A stretch of DNA of 47,081 bases from Anaerolineae bacterium (GCA_027002405.1 JALWZT010000252.1:1-47081), one strand, 5' to 3'; shown: positions 1 to 9,602, counted from the stretch's first letter. Made by a program: numbers and translations. The notes: generated by a model from the letters alone, not told the origin.

Positions 1-1798
1 GGGTGGTGGTGAAGGTGGGGGTGGGGGAAGGGGTGCCGTTGTTAGACGTGGGACAGGCACACCCGTTCCACCAGCAGGCGTTGTTGTCGATGAAATTCAT
101 CAAGGTGGTGTATTTGGGCGCGTTGTTATCATCCCGGTGTTCGCGAGCGCCCCAACTGCCCCACTTTGTGTATTCACCCTGATTAAGGTAGTGGGCAAAG
201 AGGTGCGCGCCCGAATTGCGCCAGCCCTGAAGATACTGGGCATAGCTATCCCCCATGCGCGGATCCCGATTCGCGGTGGTGAACAGGGTGGTGATGCGCC
301 CATTGTTTTCGACACCATTGTATCCCACCAGATGTTGGCCCCCTTCATAGAAGATAAGCTCCACCTGGTGGCTGTTGGCTACGGGGATGTAGTTATTCAT
401 CCAACCGATGGCCTGTTGAATGGCACCTCCGGGCGGGCCGGAGGAGAGGACACCTCCCTGTTGCAATTCGGTGAAGAGCTTGCTCAAACCGCCATCAGGA
501 TCATAGGTCCATCCCTCCACTTCCGAGGCCACGCTGGGATCGCCCAAATAGCCGCCGAAATAGGGCGCGATGGCCACCGCGTCCATGTTCACATCACAGG
601 GCCCCTGGCTCCACAGGGGGCAATCCAACGCCTGGTCCCCGACCCAGGTATTGGCAGCCTGGGCGCCCATGACGCACACAACCCGGTCCGCGTCCGCGGC
701 AAAGACGTTCTTCCAGATCTGGCAGATTTCGGCGCTGCGTTTGCCAAACCAATTGATGCGTTTGGTGTAGCTGCTGGCCGAGCCGCCGGGCCATTCCGCG
801 TTCCCCTGTTGTTCGATCCAATTGCCCTGACTAAAAGCACCATTCCAGACTTCGTTGGAGTATTCCACATACACCCGTTGGGTGGGGGGCAAGCGGTCAT
901 GAACCAGGGTGGCAAATTGGGTGATGTAGTTGTCATCCGCCATGTGGGGCATGGTGAACCAGGGATCCGCGGCGAGTCGAGTGATCAGGTCCATCATGAC
1001 TTCCACGGGCACGCCCGCGGGGGTGGTGTAGCGCACATCATCGACCAGGGGGCGATCCGACCATTGGCTTTGGGGCGAGCCGTTGGTTCGCATCCAATCC
1101 ATGAAGCGAATGGTTTTATATTTGCGGACCCGGTCCAAAAATTCCGGCAGGAAGACCTGGGTCTGATAATTCGATTCAAAGGCCGCGGGCACGACCCGAA
1201 TGTGACGCAGGTAGTTGCCCGTGCCTTGGGGGTCGGTGGCCGTAATTTTGAGATAAATGCCCATATCGGTGGGATTCACGTTGATGACATCGCGGCCCGG
1301 CGCCGAGGCCGCTACATCCTTGGTGGCATCCCAACCATATTCGATGGTCCCTTCCCCATCGTAAAGTACGATATATGGCCCGCCCGGGTAATGGCCTTGC
1401 AATCCCACAAACATCAACGTGCCCACAAAGGTGTATTGTTCGGGATCGCCAGGCTGAGGCAGGGACCGCACCCAACCTTGAGCGTCCAGATCAAGCAGCG
1501 CCTCTTCTCCCGTATCCCACGTGCCAGCGTTCTGGGTAATCCACTCGCGCGAGGCCTTGAACGCGTCCACGAAAACGATTTCCATGGAGTAGTCCACCAC
1601 GCTATCCAGGTTTGTGCCGATGGGGGAATTCAGATTAGGCGGGCACACGCCACCGGGACAACAGGGGTCTGAGCTCTGGCCGTAGGTGGCATGCATGGTG
1701 GGACGGAACATCAGCCCCACAGTCCATACCATCCCACTCAAAACAAGGGCTAACATCCCCCAGCGCCACATCCTTCGCGGGGAGGTCTTGAAAGGCAT
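1..1798 (-). CDS. Secreted clan GH-A-like glycosidase, C-terminus cut by window edge
   Basis: This real minus-strand gene is missing from the ORF track because it has no stop inside the window; I translated it by hand and it stays open for 599 codons. The N-terminus (MPFKTSPRRMWRWGMLALVL) looks like a signal peptide. A beta-rich domain follows, with GHYPGGPYIVLYDGEGTIEY near residues 136-154. A probable TIM barrel then carries EYSNEVWNG (N315-E316, the Asn-Glu pair of the clan GH-A acid/base) and LIFYEGGQ (E485, candidate nucleophile). After residue 584 a Thr/Pro linker (TPSPTPTFTTT) points to another domain, perhaps carbohydrate binding, beyond the edge. The start lies 56 bp after the giant surface gene, separated by a hairpin; no strong Shine-Dalgarno is visible. 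Secretion and the glycosidase fold are fairly secure, the substrate unknown. The 511-aa plus-strand ORF here is its antisense shadow. Confidence 0.85.
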   Translation of the reverse strand, partial: MPFKTSPRRMWRWGMLALVLSGMVWTVGLMFRPTMHATYGQSSDPCCPGGVCPPNLNSPIGTNLDSVVDYSMEIVFVDAFKASREWITQNAGTWDTGEEALLDLDAQGWVRSLPQPGDPEQYTFVGTLMFVGLQGHYPGGPYIVLYDGEGTIEYGWDATKDVAASAPGRDVINVNPTDMGIYLKITATDPQGTGNYLRHIRVVPAAFESNYQTQVFLPEFLDRVRKYKTIRFMDWMRTNGSPQSQWSDRPLVDDVRYTTPAGVPVEVMMDLITRLAADPWFTMPHMADDNYITQFATLVHDRLPPTQRVYVEYSNEVWNGAFSQGNWIEQQGNAEWPGGSASSYTKRINWFGKRSAEICQIWKNVFAADADRVVCVMGAQAANTWVGDQALDCPLWSQGPCDVNMDAVAIAPYFGGYLGDPSVASEVEGWTYDPDGGLSKLFTELQQGGVLSSGPPGGAIQQAIGWMNNYIPVANSHQVELIFYEGGQHLVGYNGVENNGRITTLFTTANRDPRMGDSYAQYLQGWRNSGAHLFAHYLNQGEYTKWGSWGAREHRDDNNAPKYTTLMNFIDNNACWWNGCACPTSNNGTPSPTPTFTTT

Positions 1799-1819
1799 AA
1801 GGATACTCTGGTGGTGGGA

Positions 1820-1844
1820 GGGGGCGGCTCCATCTGCCGCCCCC
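1820..1844 (-). terminator. Intergenic hairpin between giant surface gene and glycosidase
   Basis: A perfect 9-bp GC stem (GGGGGCGGC / GCCGCCCCC) with a 7-nt loop lies 10 bp past the stop of the upstream giant gene in the minus-strand direction. No T-tract follows. It may be a weak terminator, an mRNA-stabilising 3' structure or a polarity element between two co-oriented genes. Confidence 0.4.
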
Positions 1845-1854
1845 TTGGGTTGTA

Positions 1855-4800
1855 TCATCTGAACATGGGCCACGCGGCATCCGACACCCACACGCTCTTG
1901 GGCCCCAGACGGTAGGTGGTGCCATTCACATACACCACCTCTAACCAATACCGGTATTGCCCGTGGTCCCGGACCATCCCATCCCACTGGTGATAGAGGC
2001 TTCCTTTGGGCATCCCCGCCCGTCGCGCGGACACAAAGCCTATTGGCACCGGCTCGGAAGCAGCACCAGGGATCAGCGCGGCACGCCACAGGCGGAACCC
2101 GGCGATCCATGTCTCGTTCATCGTCCGCCATGTGATCTCCACGATGCCCTCTCCGCCACGCGCCTGGAAGCTGGTAAATTCGATTCCGGTGGGGCTCTGA
2201 ATTCCCACCCGATCGCTGTCGGTTTTATCTGGCAAAGACTCCAACGCGCCCAACGGCCCGCTGGGCCCGTCCGGGTCCGCGGTGCCATCATGGGCTCGGG
2301 CCATGTTCGTTGTCTTGCCGCCCGGAAGCTGGGTCGTGTCCGCCTTGCCCGTGAACGTGATGACGACCGTGCGGGACAGGCCGGGCGCCAGGGGATTGCC
2401 ACCGAGCACGTCGGTCCAGGTGATGGTGCCGTCGTTGTTGTGGTCGTCGGAGTCGGGTTGGGCGTATTGGCCGTTGTTGCCGTAAGTCAGATACCCTGTG
2501 TTGTAGGTGTCTTCCAGGGGGAGGGTGGCCAGCCAGGTTTGGCCGGTGTTGGTGATGCGGATGGTGAAGCTGATGGGGGCTCCCACCCGTACCGGGTCGG
2601 GGGTGTTCAATTGTTTGGTGAGGGTGTAACTGGTGGTGATGGTGAAACCGAAGTCGATGGTGGGGTTGGTTTCGTTGGTGCCCAAGGTGAGGGAGACGTT
2701 GTGGTCCGTGGGGTCGCCGTCCGAGTCTTTGGTATCGTCGCCCACGTTTTGGGGGCTGGCGGTCCAGTTTTGCAGGGGGCCGGAGGTGAAGTTGGAGGCG
2801 TCCACGGTGACGGTGTAGGTTCCGGCCGCGAGGTTGGCGAAGGTGTACACGCCCGAGGCGTCGGTGGTCGTCGAGTCGGAGGCCGTGCCGCTGAGGGAGA
2901 GGGCCACGTTGGGGATGCCCGGTTCGCCCGCATCCTGGACGCCGTCCCGGTCGATGTCCCACCAGACCAGGTCGCCGATGCGGCCATTGGCCTGGATCAC
3001 GGTATTGGGTTCGGCACTATCCTCATCGTCATCGGGCAGGCCATCGTTCAGATCATCCACCGTGTGGTCCGCGGCCGGGTCTGAATCCACATCCTGTTGA
3101 TCCGCCTCGGTGACCTCGGCCCAGTTGGTGTAGTTGCCCGAGGCCAGCACCTCGGCCCGCAGATGCAATGTCACGCTGGCTCCATCGGCCAGGTTGCCGA
3201 TGGTCCACACGCCTGTGATGCTGTTGAAGGCGCCACTCCCGTCGTCGGAGACATAGCTGTAACCCGAGGGGAGCTGGTCGGTGACCTGCACACCTGTCGC
3301 GTCATTGGGGCCGCTATTCGTCACGGTGATGGTGAAGGTGATCACATCCCCCACATGGGGCGTGGTGTCGTTGATGTCTTTGGTCAGGCTGAGGTCGATA
3401 AGGGGCCGGAAGCCAAAGTCGAAGGTTTCGTCCACCTGATTGTCGGGGAAGTTGTTGGGCCCGGCCGCGCCGTTGCTGTCGCCGTTGCCGTTTTCGCCCG
3501 TGGGCAGGGCTGTCACATCGGTGATGGTGAAGTCCGGCCCTTCCACGGGGGTGCCAGAGCCGCCCGTTTGGGTGCCGTCGGAATCCTTGACGTCGCCACC
3601 GCCCTGATTGGGCGTTACGGCCAAGGGGGCAGAGGAGGGAGGTGTAGGAATCTGCACCCGATAGGTGCCGGGGATCAGCCCGCAGAATTGGTACTTGCCA
3701 TCGGAACCGGTGACGTAGGTGTAAACCTTGTCATCGCCTTGGGCCAGGCCCTGGCTGGCGCTGGTCTCGATGTTCCCATTGCTCCCGGCCCACACCAGGC
3801 GCACGCCCACGCCACTCAGGGCCGTGTCGCTGGCATCTTGCACGTTGGCAGTGGTCCCGGGGAAGTCATTCCATACGTAATTGCCCACGCAGGCCAGGGG
3901 CTGCCAGTAGTCCTCCACTTCGCCATTGCTGGCCGCACCGCCCCACTGGGTCCCGGTCAGGGTGTCGGTGGTCAGGCGGAAGCGCATGTGTACTTCGCCG
4001 CCGTCGAAGGTGGCGTGGCTGGGCACGACGGTGCAGATGATTTCGTTGTTTAGGTCGGTGTTGGCAGTCACCGTGGTCAGGGCGAAGGATTCGTCCTGGT
4101 CTACGCCGCCGCTGCCGTTATCGAAGTCCCCGTCGCCGTTCCAATCGACCCAGGCCATCAGGGTAGCCGCGCTGCTCAAGCCGTTGTGGGCCGTTACCCG
4201 GAAGCAGGCTTGGCCGTCCGGGATCAGCGGCGTCACCAGTTCCACGCCGTCCTCGTCGTCGTTGTTGCTACAGGTTCCTACTGCGGTGCCCGTGTTGCCG
4301 TCATCCCCCTTGCCGCTGCCGCCGCCTGCGGCGCCGGCATGGCCCGTGGTGTCTACCTGGCCGTCCCCTTCGCCATCGACGCAGGAACCCAGGTAGAGGT
4401 TGGAGGTGATGGTATGGTTGGGACCGCCTTGGGCGTTGGTGGTGTCGAAGCTGTCGGGCAGGTCGCCCCAGTCCTTGTTGTGGTAGAGACCCGCGTCCCA
4501 GGTGGTATTGTTCTCCCCGGCGCTGAGGTTGATGGCGCCGGTGCAGCCGGTGGAGGGGTCTGCGTCGCTATCGGTGGTGTCGGCGCCCTGGTTGGCGGGG
4601 CTGAAGGCGTAGCCCGAGGGCTTGATGAATTTCACCGAATAGGTCCCGGCCACCAGGTTGGTGAAGCTGTAGTTGCCGCTGCTGTTGGTGGTGGTGCTCT
4701 GGGCCGCGGTGCCGGAGCAGGAGCTGTTGGTGTACAGCTCCACGGTGACGTTCTGGATGCCCGTCTCGCCCGCGTCCTGGACGCCGTCCGCGTCGGTGTC

Positions 4801-7227
4801 GTTCCACACGAAGTCCCCTAGGGACCCGGTTTGGAGTTGTTTGAAGCCGAAGTCGAGATCATGGTTGTTCTGCCCATCTCCGCCCGTGGTAAAGACCACG
4901 CCGATATTTCCTGCACCGTCCACATTGGCTACGCCATCGCTATCCCGTTTATCCGCGCCGGGGTCGCTGCCGCCGTTGTCCGCGACCGTGGGGCCGTTGA
5001 CGCCTGCACCGCAACTATTGGTGATGGCGCTTTGCGTGGGGTCGATCTTGATGCGGCATTGGGCGTTGCGTGGGATGATGTGGATGCTGCTATCCCACGC
5101 GGCCGCGGGCCAGCCATTGGCCGCGTTGATGTTCCCTGTGTTGTCTTTGAACAGATACTGGCCGTTGGCATCGGTGGTAGTGGTCGCGGTGGCCTCGTAG
5201 CCGTTGCCCGGATTGCCGTCGGTGTCGCATTCCAGCGTGACCGTGGCGCCACTGACCACGGGCTCGCCTGGGTCCTGTACGCCATTTTCTGCGCCTACGC
5301 CGCCAGCGCCGATATCGCACCACAAGCGGTTGCCGATTTCCAGAGGCGCGGGATAGCTCAGGGCTTCCAGGTCGCCCAGGCCGTTGGCCTTGCCAAACTG
5401 GCCCGGATCGTCTTGATAAATCTGAAACACATGGGTGGGCGCGCCATCCACATTATTTTGCCAATAAATCCCCCCCACATCCATCTTGTCAAAACCAATA
5501 CTATTCTGAGGGGTCTTGGCGGTGACCACGACATCCTCCAGCAGCCATTGGGCCAGGGCTCCTGACGCGGGTTCGGTATGGACCGTGACGCCGTAGTAAT
5601 TATTGGTGCCATCGCCCCAATAAAATTCCCCACCGAACCATTCAGGGGAGGGATTGGGCGATGTGGTCACCCGCTGAGCACCACAAGTTTGAGGTACATT
5701 CTTGTCACTACCCCCTTCCCGTAGGGGATAAACATAATTGCCACTGCCGGCGTCATAGTAGGCACACCAAAGGTTGCCGAAGGGTTGCGTGTTGGTCAGG
5801 CCATCGCCATCGCTATCTCCATTGGGATCGGGCGTTTGATTTCCCCATTGGTCACCCATGCGATCGCGTATGCCCAGGGTAATGTCTTCCCCATAAAAGG
5901 CCAAATCCCCTACCATCAACTGGCGGGCAACCCGGTAGTCATTTTGCAAAGCCGCCTGACCGATATCGGTGATCCAGGGATTCATGCCACTGGGGTCCAC
6001 GGCTTCGTTGCCATTGGGGTCCTGGGTGGGATTAAAAGCCATCACGGTGGTCCAGGTGCCGGAGGAAGGTATCAATTGCTGCACATAGACCATGGCCTCA
6101 TTATCGCAGGTCTGCCCCACATAGACCTTATCATCCTTGGTGGCCATGCCAAAGGGATAGATGGTTCCCGTACAGCGATTAGCATCGGTGGGATCAGGAA
6201 TGGCCCATTGGCCCGCGAGGGTGCCGGTGCTGGTGTTGATGCCGATGACTTTGTGGTCATCGATGAGCACCACGTAAAGGATGCTGTCATCCCAGGAGAT
6301 ATCGATATCCCCCATGCCGCATCGCCCCACCTGGTCGAAGTAGGTTTGCTCATAGCCGGTGGGGTAGGGGGTGTCGATATCGCGGCCGTGATCGCCACAA
6401 AGGGTGAACCCCAGGTCGCTCTCTACGTTCACCCATTGCTGAGGCGCGGCCGTGGCCTGGCCGGTCTTGGGGTCAATGGGGGTGCGGTAGATCTGGCCTC
6501 GTCCGCCCGGGCCATAGCCCACCAGATATTTGTGGAAGGCCGCGGTGTAGAGATACCCATGGGTCCGGTCCCAGGCCATGCCATACGCGGCGCCGATCTG
6601 GCCAAAGGTGGAAAGCTGGGTATAACTGCCATCGGTAGGCGAACCGGTGACTGTGCCGTTGTGCGCATTGGCTCCCACCCCGCTGCGGCGCATGGAGATG
6701 AGCCCGGGATTATCGGCGTAATCACCATCGTACGCGCCCTGGGACATGAACACGGTGGCGACAACCGGGTCGGGCTGAGAATACTGGGCAGGATTGTTGA
6801 CGCCAATCTCAAGGTTCGAGGTGCCTGTGTTGGCAAAGACCACCGTGGTGCTCCCCGCCGCCCCATCAAAAAGATAGGATGGTAAATCGGTCACTTCCAA
6901 TCGCCAGGTTCCCGCGGAGGGGACGTTCAAGGTAAAGGTGCCGTCGTTGGCGGTTACCGTACTGACTCCGTTGCTGGTCCCCGACGCGCTGGCCGGATAG
7001 GCCGTGACCGTGACGCCGGCCACGCCTGGTTCGGGAAACTGGGGGGTGGTGTTGATGTCACCAGTAGCTGTGTCGCGCTGGCCATTGGCATTGAGATCGC
7101 GATACACCACACCGGTCAATGTGGCGGAAGTCTCCCCCGGCGCGGCCAGGCCCTGAATGCCTACCGCCAGCACCAAAAAGGAGAAGACCAGAGTGAGGGA
7201 CAGGAGTCTGTCAAGTCCTATTTTCAT
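1855..7227 (-). CDS. Giant secreted SdrD_B/DUF11/GEVED repeat surface protein (1790 aa)
   Basis: A signal peptide at residues 1-29 (ending GLAAPGETS) is followed by a SdrD_B-like domain (GVVYRDLNANGQRD) to about 118. A propeller-like region at about 150-625 has MAWDRTHGYLYTAAF motifs. More SdrD_B modules begin near 629 (NRLWCDIGAGGVGAENG), 799 (GSLGDFVWNDTDADGVQD), 1112 and 1416 (GRIGDLVWWDIDRDG). A GEVED module ends near 1104 (GEVEDYW), DUF11 modules begin near 1277 (IDLSLTKDINDT) and 1534, and an Fn3-like C-terminal domain begins near 1677. Such modules are calcium-binding or stalk-like beta-sandwiches in adhesins. No LPXTG, transmembrane anchor or S-layer domain is seen, so anchoring is unknown. 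GAGG lies about 10 nt before the ATG. The gene is a paralogue of the 2497-aa gene downstream and shares near-identical DNA blocks with it. Ligand or role (adhesion, sheath, matrix) cannot be told. Confidence 0.9.
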   Translation of the reverse strand: MKIGLDRLLSLTLVFSFLVLAVGIQGLAAPGETSATLTGVVYRDLNANGQRDTATGDINTTPQFPEPGVAGVTVTAYPASASGTSNGVSTVTANDGTFTLNVPSAGTWRLEVTDLPSYLFDGAAGSTTVVFANTGTSNLEIGVNNPAQYSQPDPVVATVFMSQGAYDGDYADNPGLISMRRSGVGANAHNGTVTGSPTDGSYTQLSTFGQIGAAYGMAWDRTHGYLYTAAFHKYLVGYGPGGRGQIYRTPIDPKTGQATAAPQQWVNVESDLGFTLCGDHGRDIDTPYPTGYEQTYFDQVGRCGMGDIDISWDDSILYVVLIDDHKVIGINTSTGTLAGQWAIPDPTDANRCTGTIYPFGMATKDDKVYVGQTCDNEAMVYVQQLIPSSGTWTTVMAFNPTQDPNGNEAVDPSGMNPWITDIGQAALQNDYRVARQLMVGDLAFYGEDITLGIRDRMGDQWGNQTPDPNGDSDGDGLTNTQPFGNLWCAYYDAGSGNYVYPLREGGSDKNVPQTCGAQRVTTSPNPSPEWFGGEFYWGDGTNNYYGVTVHTEPASGALAQWLLEDVVVTAKTPQNSIGFDKMDVGGIYWQNNVDGAPTHVFQIYQDDPGQFGKANGLGDLEALSYPAPLEIGNRLWCDIGAGGVGAENGVQDPGEPVVSGATVTLECDTDGNPGNGYEATATTTTDANGQYLFKDNTGNINAANGWPAAAWDSSIHIIPRNAQCRIKIDPTQSAITNSCGAGVNGPTVADNGGSDPGADKRDSDGVANVDGAGNIGVVFTTGGDGQNNHDLDFGFKQLQTGSLGDFVWNDTDADGVQDAGETGIQNVTVELYTNSSCSGTAAQSTTTNSSGNYSFTNLVAGTYSVKFIKPSGYAFSPANQGADTTDSDADPSTGCTGAINLSAGENNTTWDAGLYHNKDWGDLPDSFDTTNAQGGPNHTITSNLYLGSCVDGEGDGQVDTTGHAGAAGGGSGKGDDGNTGTAVGTCSNNDDEDGVELVTPLIPDGQACFRVTAHNGLSSAATLMAWVDWNGDGDFDNGSGGVDQDESFALTTVTANTDLNNEIICTVVPSHATFDGGEVHMRFRLTTDTLTGTQWGGAASNGEVEDYWQPLACVGNYVWNDFPGTTANVQDASDTALSGVGVRLVWAGSNGNIETSASQGLAQGDDKVYTYVTGSDGKYQFCGLIPGTYRVQIPTPPSSAPLAVTPNQGGGDVKDSDGTQTGGSGTPVEGPDFTITDVTALPTGENGNGDSNGAAGPNNFPDNQVDETFDFGFRPLIDLSLTKDINDTTPHVGDVITFTITVTNSGPNDATGVQVTDQLPSGYSYVSDDGSGAFNSITGVWTIGNLADGASVTLHLRAEVLASGNYTNWAEVTEADQQDVDSDPAADHTVDDLNDGLPDDDEDSAEPNTVIQANGRIGDLVWWDIDRDGVQDAGEPGIPNVALSLSGTASDSTTTDASGVYTFANLAAGTYTVTVDASNFTSGPLQNWTASPQNVGDDTKDSDGDPTDHNVSLTLGTNETNPTIDFGFTITTSYTLTKQLNTPDPVRVGAPISFTIRITNTGQTWLATLPLEDTYNTGYLTYGNNGQYAQPDSDDHNNDGTITWTDVLGGNPLAPGLSRTVVITFTGKADTTQLPGGKTTNMARAHDGTADPDGPSGPLGALESLPDKTDSDRVGIQSPTGIEFTSFQARGGEGIVEITWRTMNETWIAGFRLWRAALIPGAASEPVPIGFVSARRAGMPKGSLYHQWDGMVRDHGQYRYWLEVVYVNGTTYRLGPKSVWVSDAAWPMFR

Positions 7228-7501
7228 AATAACAAGCCTCGAATCATTTGAATGGGGGGAGGGGGAGTGATAAGTGTTCAGTGTTTTCGTCGTTATGGGG
7301 TGGGCCCTGGCTCATGGCGCGCGGAAGCATCCACATCTTTATGAAATCAATTGGCCAGATTGGCACAACTTACAAAAACTTCATAAAAACTAACTCAATC
7401 GCCAAAATCAGGCGAATGTTCCAGAAAGATTGGGAAGGGTCTTGTTGCTTTTTGGTTGCGCCACGAAATGCGATTTTCTGTATAAGGCGAGGAAACACAT
7501 T

Positions 7502-7531
7502 ATTATATACATGATTTGCAAAAAAGATCAA
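7502..7531 (-). promoter_or_regulatory. Possible promoter for the 1790-aa surface protein
   Basis: On the minus strand TTGATC is followed after 18 nt by TATAAT. It would give a roughly 270-nt leader before the ATG at 7227. The region is AT-rich, so a chance match is possible. Confidence 0.3.
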
Positions 7532-7776
7532 ATTTTCTTTAAGGGGGGAGACATACCTATAAAGGGGAATGCTTATAAAGGTAGAAATCTTCCATTTTGT
7601 TTAGTAGCTCTGTTGATGATGGTTTGGTTCTAGTGTGATATTTTGTCAGCTATTGTTTCGATAATATCAAGATATCTCTTCCACTTTCAGTTGCCCCGTT
7701 TTTTAACATGACATCCTGCAAAGGGGCTTAGGCAATGCAGGAAGTCCGGCGATATGAGCAGGCACCAGGTGCCATA

Positions 7777-7810
7777 TTTTTTAATCCTTGACTCCTACGG
7801 TACAATGATC
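7777..7810 (+). promoter_or_regulatory. 34-bp promoter-like element, copy 1, ending at a start codon
   Basis: The element runs from TTTTTTAATCC to CTACGGTACAATGATC and recurs at 17688-17721 with only 3 mismatches, again upstream of a plus-strand exported-protein gene. It contains a TACAAT -10 box at 7801-7806. A start point about 7 nt downstream coincides with the ATG at 7813, so the transcript may be leaderless. No good -35 hexamer is visible at normal spacing. Confidence 0.5.
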
Positions 7811-7812
7811 TC

Positions 7813-9558
7813 ATGTCCCACCTCTCCCGTTCTTTTCTCATCATGGTCTTGCCTGTGCTGCTCCTCGGAGGGCTGGCGGGCTGTCATCGCGCGGCCACGC
7901 CCGTGGCCGTGGCCCCCACCGCCACCCTGGAGGCGAGCACGGCTCCCACCCCGGCTCTTCCCCTGTCCATCCCCACCCTTAGCCCGGCCAATCACATCAC
8001 GCCCCTGGCCGAAGAGCTGGACGAAAAGCAGCAACTGGCCCAAATCGTGGCCATGAACCATCCCCTGCTGCACAAACTGACCACGGACCCTATCTCGGGC
8101 CAACCCTTGCGGGCCGAGGTCTTCGGCGTCTATCCCGCCCGCGAAAGCGACATCACCTCCGAAAGCCAGACCTGCAAGACCGTCACCTGCTATCGGGTGG
8201 ACATCTACAACTGGGCTACCAACACCACCTACGTGGTCATGGTCGATATCGACCATCAGCAGGTGGTGGATGTGGCCGCCATGCCCGAAACCTCTCCCGA
8301 ACTGCCGCCTCATCTCATTCGTGAGGCCATGGACATCGCGGTGAACGCCCCCGAGGTGGAGGAAGCCCTGGGCTTTAAGCCCGACCCGGACGCGCCCACC
8401 ATGGCCGGCGTGAAGACCACCTTTAACAACACCGCGTGCGAGCTTTCCCACCATCTCTGCGTGGCCCCCACCTTCGAGCTGGAAGACAAAGCCCTATGGG
8501 CCATCGTGGACCTCACCGATAAGAAATTGGTGGCCGTGCGCTGGACCAACTACGGCGATTACAGCAGCGGCCTGCCCACGGAAGAGACCGTGGAGCGGCA
8601 GGATATCTTCGAGGAGTACTGCCGCCAAAGCCATGAGTTGGAGAAAGATGGCTGGCGCATGGATTTCATCCTCACCGCGTCCGACGGCCTGCGCCTTTCC
8701 GACGTCACTTTCCAGGGCAAGCCGGTGTTGCGCAGTGTGAAGCTCGTGGATTATCACGTGAGTTATTCCACCAGGGATCAGTTCGGATACAGCGACGCCA
8801 TCGGCTGCCCCATGTTCAGCTCCGCCGCGGTGGTGGCCATGAGCCCGCCCGACATCGGCCCTATCACCGATGACAGGGGGCAGGAGATCGGCTTCTACAT
8901 CAACCAGGACTTCGTCCATCCCCTGTGGCCCCAGCCCTGCAACTATCGCTACAATCAACGCTACGAATTCTACCAGGACGGGCGTTTTCGGGTGATGGCC
9001 GCGAATCTGGGCCGCGGCTGCGGCAACGACGCGGTCTATCGCTTCCTCTATCGCATCGATCCCGTGGCTCCCGATGGTGGCGGCCAGACCTTCGCCCAAT
9101 GGGACGGCGACGAGTGGAAGGTGTGGGAAAAGGAGCAATGGTTCAAGGAGGAGCCCGACACGCCCGTCACGTCCGAGGGGTACCTTTATCGCATCACCAA
9201 CGAGGACGACAGCGGTTACTACATCGAACCCAATCGGGGCCAGTTCGGCGACGGCAGTCGTGGGGACCACGCCTTCACCTATGTGGTCAGGCACCATCCC
9301 GACGAGGGCGATGCAGATATGCTCACCCTGGGCGTGTGCTGCAACCTGGACTATCGCCAGGGGCCCGAGGTGTTCATCGATGGCGAGTCCATCGTGGATG
9401 AGGATATCGTCATCTGGTATGTGCCGGTCATCGAAAATGACGACCGGCCGGGCCATGAATACTGCTGGGCCGACAAGGTGGTGGAAAACGGCATGTACGT
9501 GACCAAAATCTGGCCCTGCTGGTCCGGGCCCATGTTTGTTCCCATGGCACAGCCGTAG
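7813..9558 (+). CDS. Copper amine oxidase-fold lipoprotein, metal ligands apparently lost
   Basis: This 581-aa lipoprotein has a lipobox (LLGGLAGC, Cys24) and then a Pro/Thr/Ala linker. Residues about 60-250 resemble the N-terminal PepSY-like domains of copper amine oxidases. From about 280 the catalytic beta-sandwich is recognisable: DGLRLSDVTFQGKPVLRSVK, CNYRYNQRYEFYQDGRFRV (Y378 at the topaquinone Tyr position) and DEDIVIWYVPVI. Where active enzymes have the HxH copper pair I read AVYRFLYRID, and where they have the third His (WYTVGVTH) I read WYVPVIEN. By eye, all three ligands are replaced, so oxidase activity is doubtful; it may be a binding or structural protein on the outer face of the membrane. 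It has no Shine-Dalgarno and lies head-to-head with the giant surface gene. The alignment was made by eye, not with a profile. Confidence 0.65.
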   Translation: MSHLSRSFLIMVLPVLLLGGLAGCHRAATPVAVAPTATLEASTAPTPALPLSIPTLSPANHITPLAEELDEKQQLAQIVAMNHPLLHKLTTDPISGQPLRAEVFGVYPARESDITSESQTCKTVTCYRVDIYNWATNTTYVVMVDIDHQQVVDVAAMPETSPELPPHLIREAMDIAVNAPEVEEALGFKPDPDAPTMAGVKTTFNNTACELSHHLCVAPTFELEDKALWAIVDLTDKKLVAVRWTNYGDYSSGLPTEETVERQDIFEEYCRQSHELEKDGWRMDFILTASDGLRLSDVTFQGKPVLRSVKLVDYHVSYSTRDQFGYSDAIGCPMFSSAAVVAMSPPDIGPITDDRGQEIGFYINQDFVHPLWPQPCNYRYNQRYEFYQDGRFRVMAANLGRGCGNDAVYRFLYRIDPVAPDGGGQTFAQWDGDEWKVWEKEQWFKEEPDTPVTSEGYLYRITNEDDSGYYIEPNRGQFGDGSRGDHAFTYVVRHHPDEGDADMLTLGVCCNLDYRQGPEVFIDGESIVDEDIVIWYVPVIENDDRPGHEYCWADKVVENGMYVTKIWPCWSGPMFVPMAQP

Positions 9559-9572
9559 GCCGTAAGTAGAGG

Positions 9573-9602
9573 AATCAGTGATCAGTAATCAGGAATCAGT
9601 GA
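9573..9602 (+). repeat. ATCAGT array
   Basis: A short array of near-identical AATCAGT/GATCAGT units, preceded by TAGAG about 10 nt after the stop of the amine-oxidase-like gene. It is one of eleven arrays in the window. Confidence 0.85.

Larger units (their letters stand above)
7228..7812. other. AT-rich divergent intergenic region (585 bp)
   Basis: This gap separates the minus-strand giant gene from the plus-strand lipoprotein gene. It is clearly more AT-rich than its surroundings (about 7330-7700), with A/T runs and two TATAAAGG boxes near 7560-7580. I see no credible gene: the short ORFs listed here lack coding character. It probably holds promoters for both divergent genes. Confidence 0.6.

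Noticed and set aside
137-1672. 511-aa plus-strand ORF
   Set aside because: It is antisense to the glycosidase gene, which has a signal peptide, catalytic-type motifs and an open frame to the edge. The plus ORF is a by-product of GC-rich codon use and has no recognisable domain.
1957-6885. Series of long plus-strand ORFs (375, 318, 211, 244 and 366 aa)
   Set aside because: They lie antisense to the 1790-aa surface protein, and their Gly/Val/Ala-rich low-complexity products mirror its repeats.
7248-7633. 88-aa and 67-aa ORFs in the AT-rich gap
   Set aside because: No ribosome binding site, no domain, overlapping frames, and located where divergent promoters are expected.
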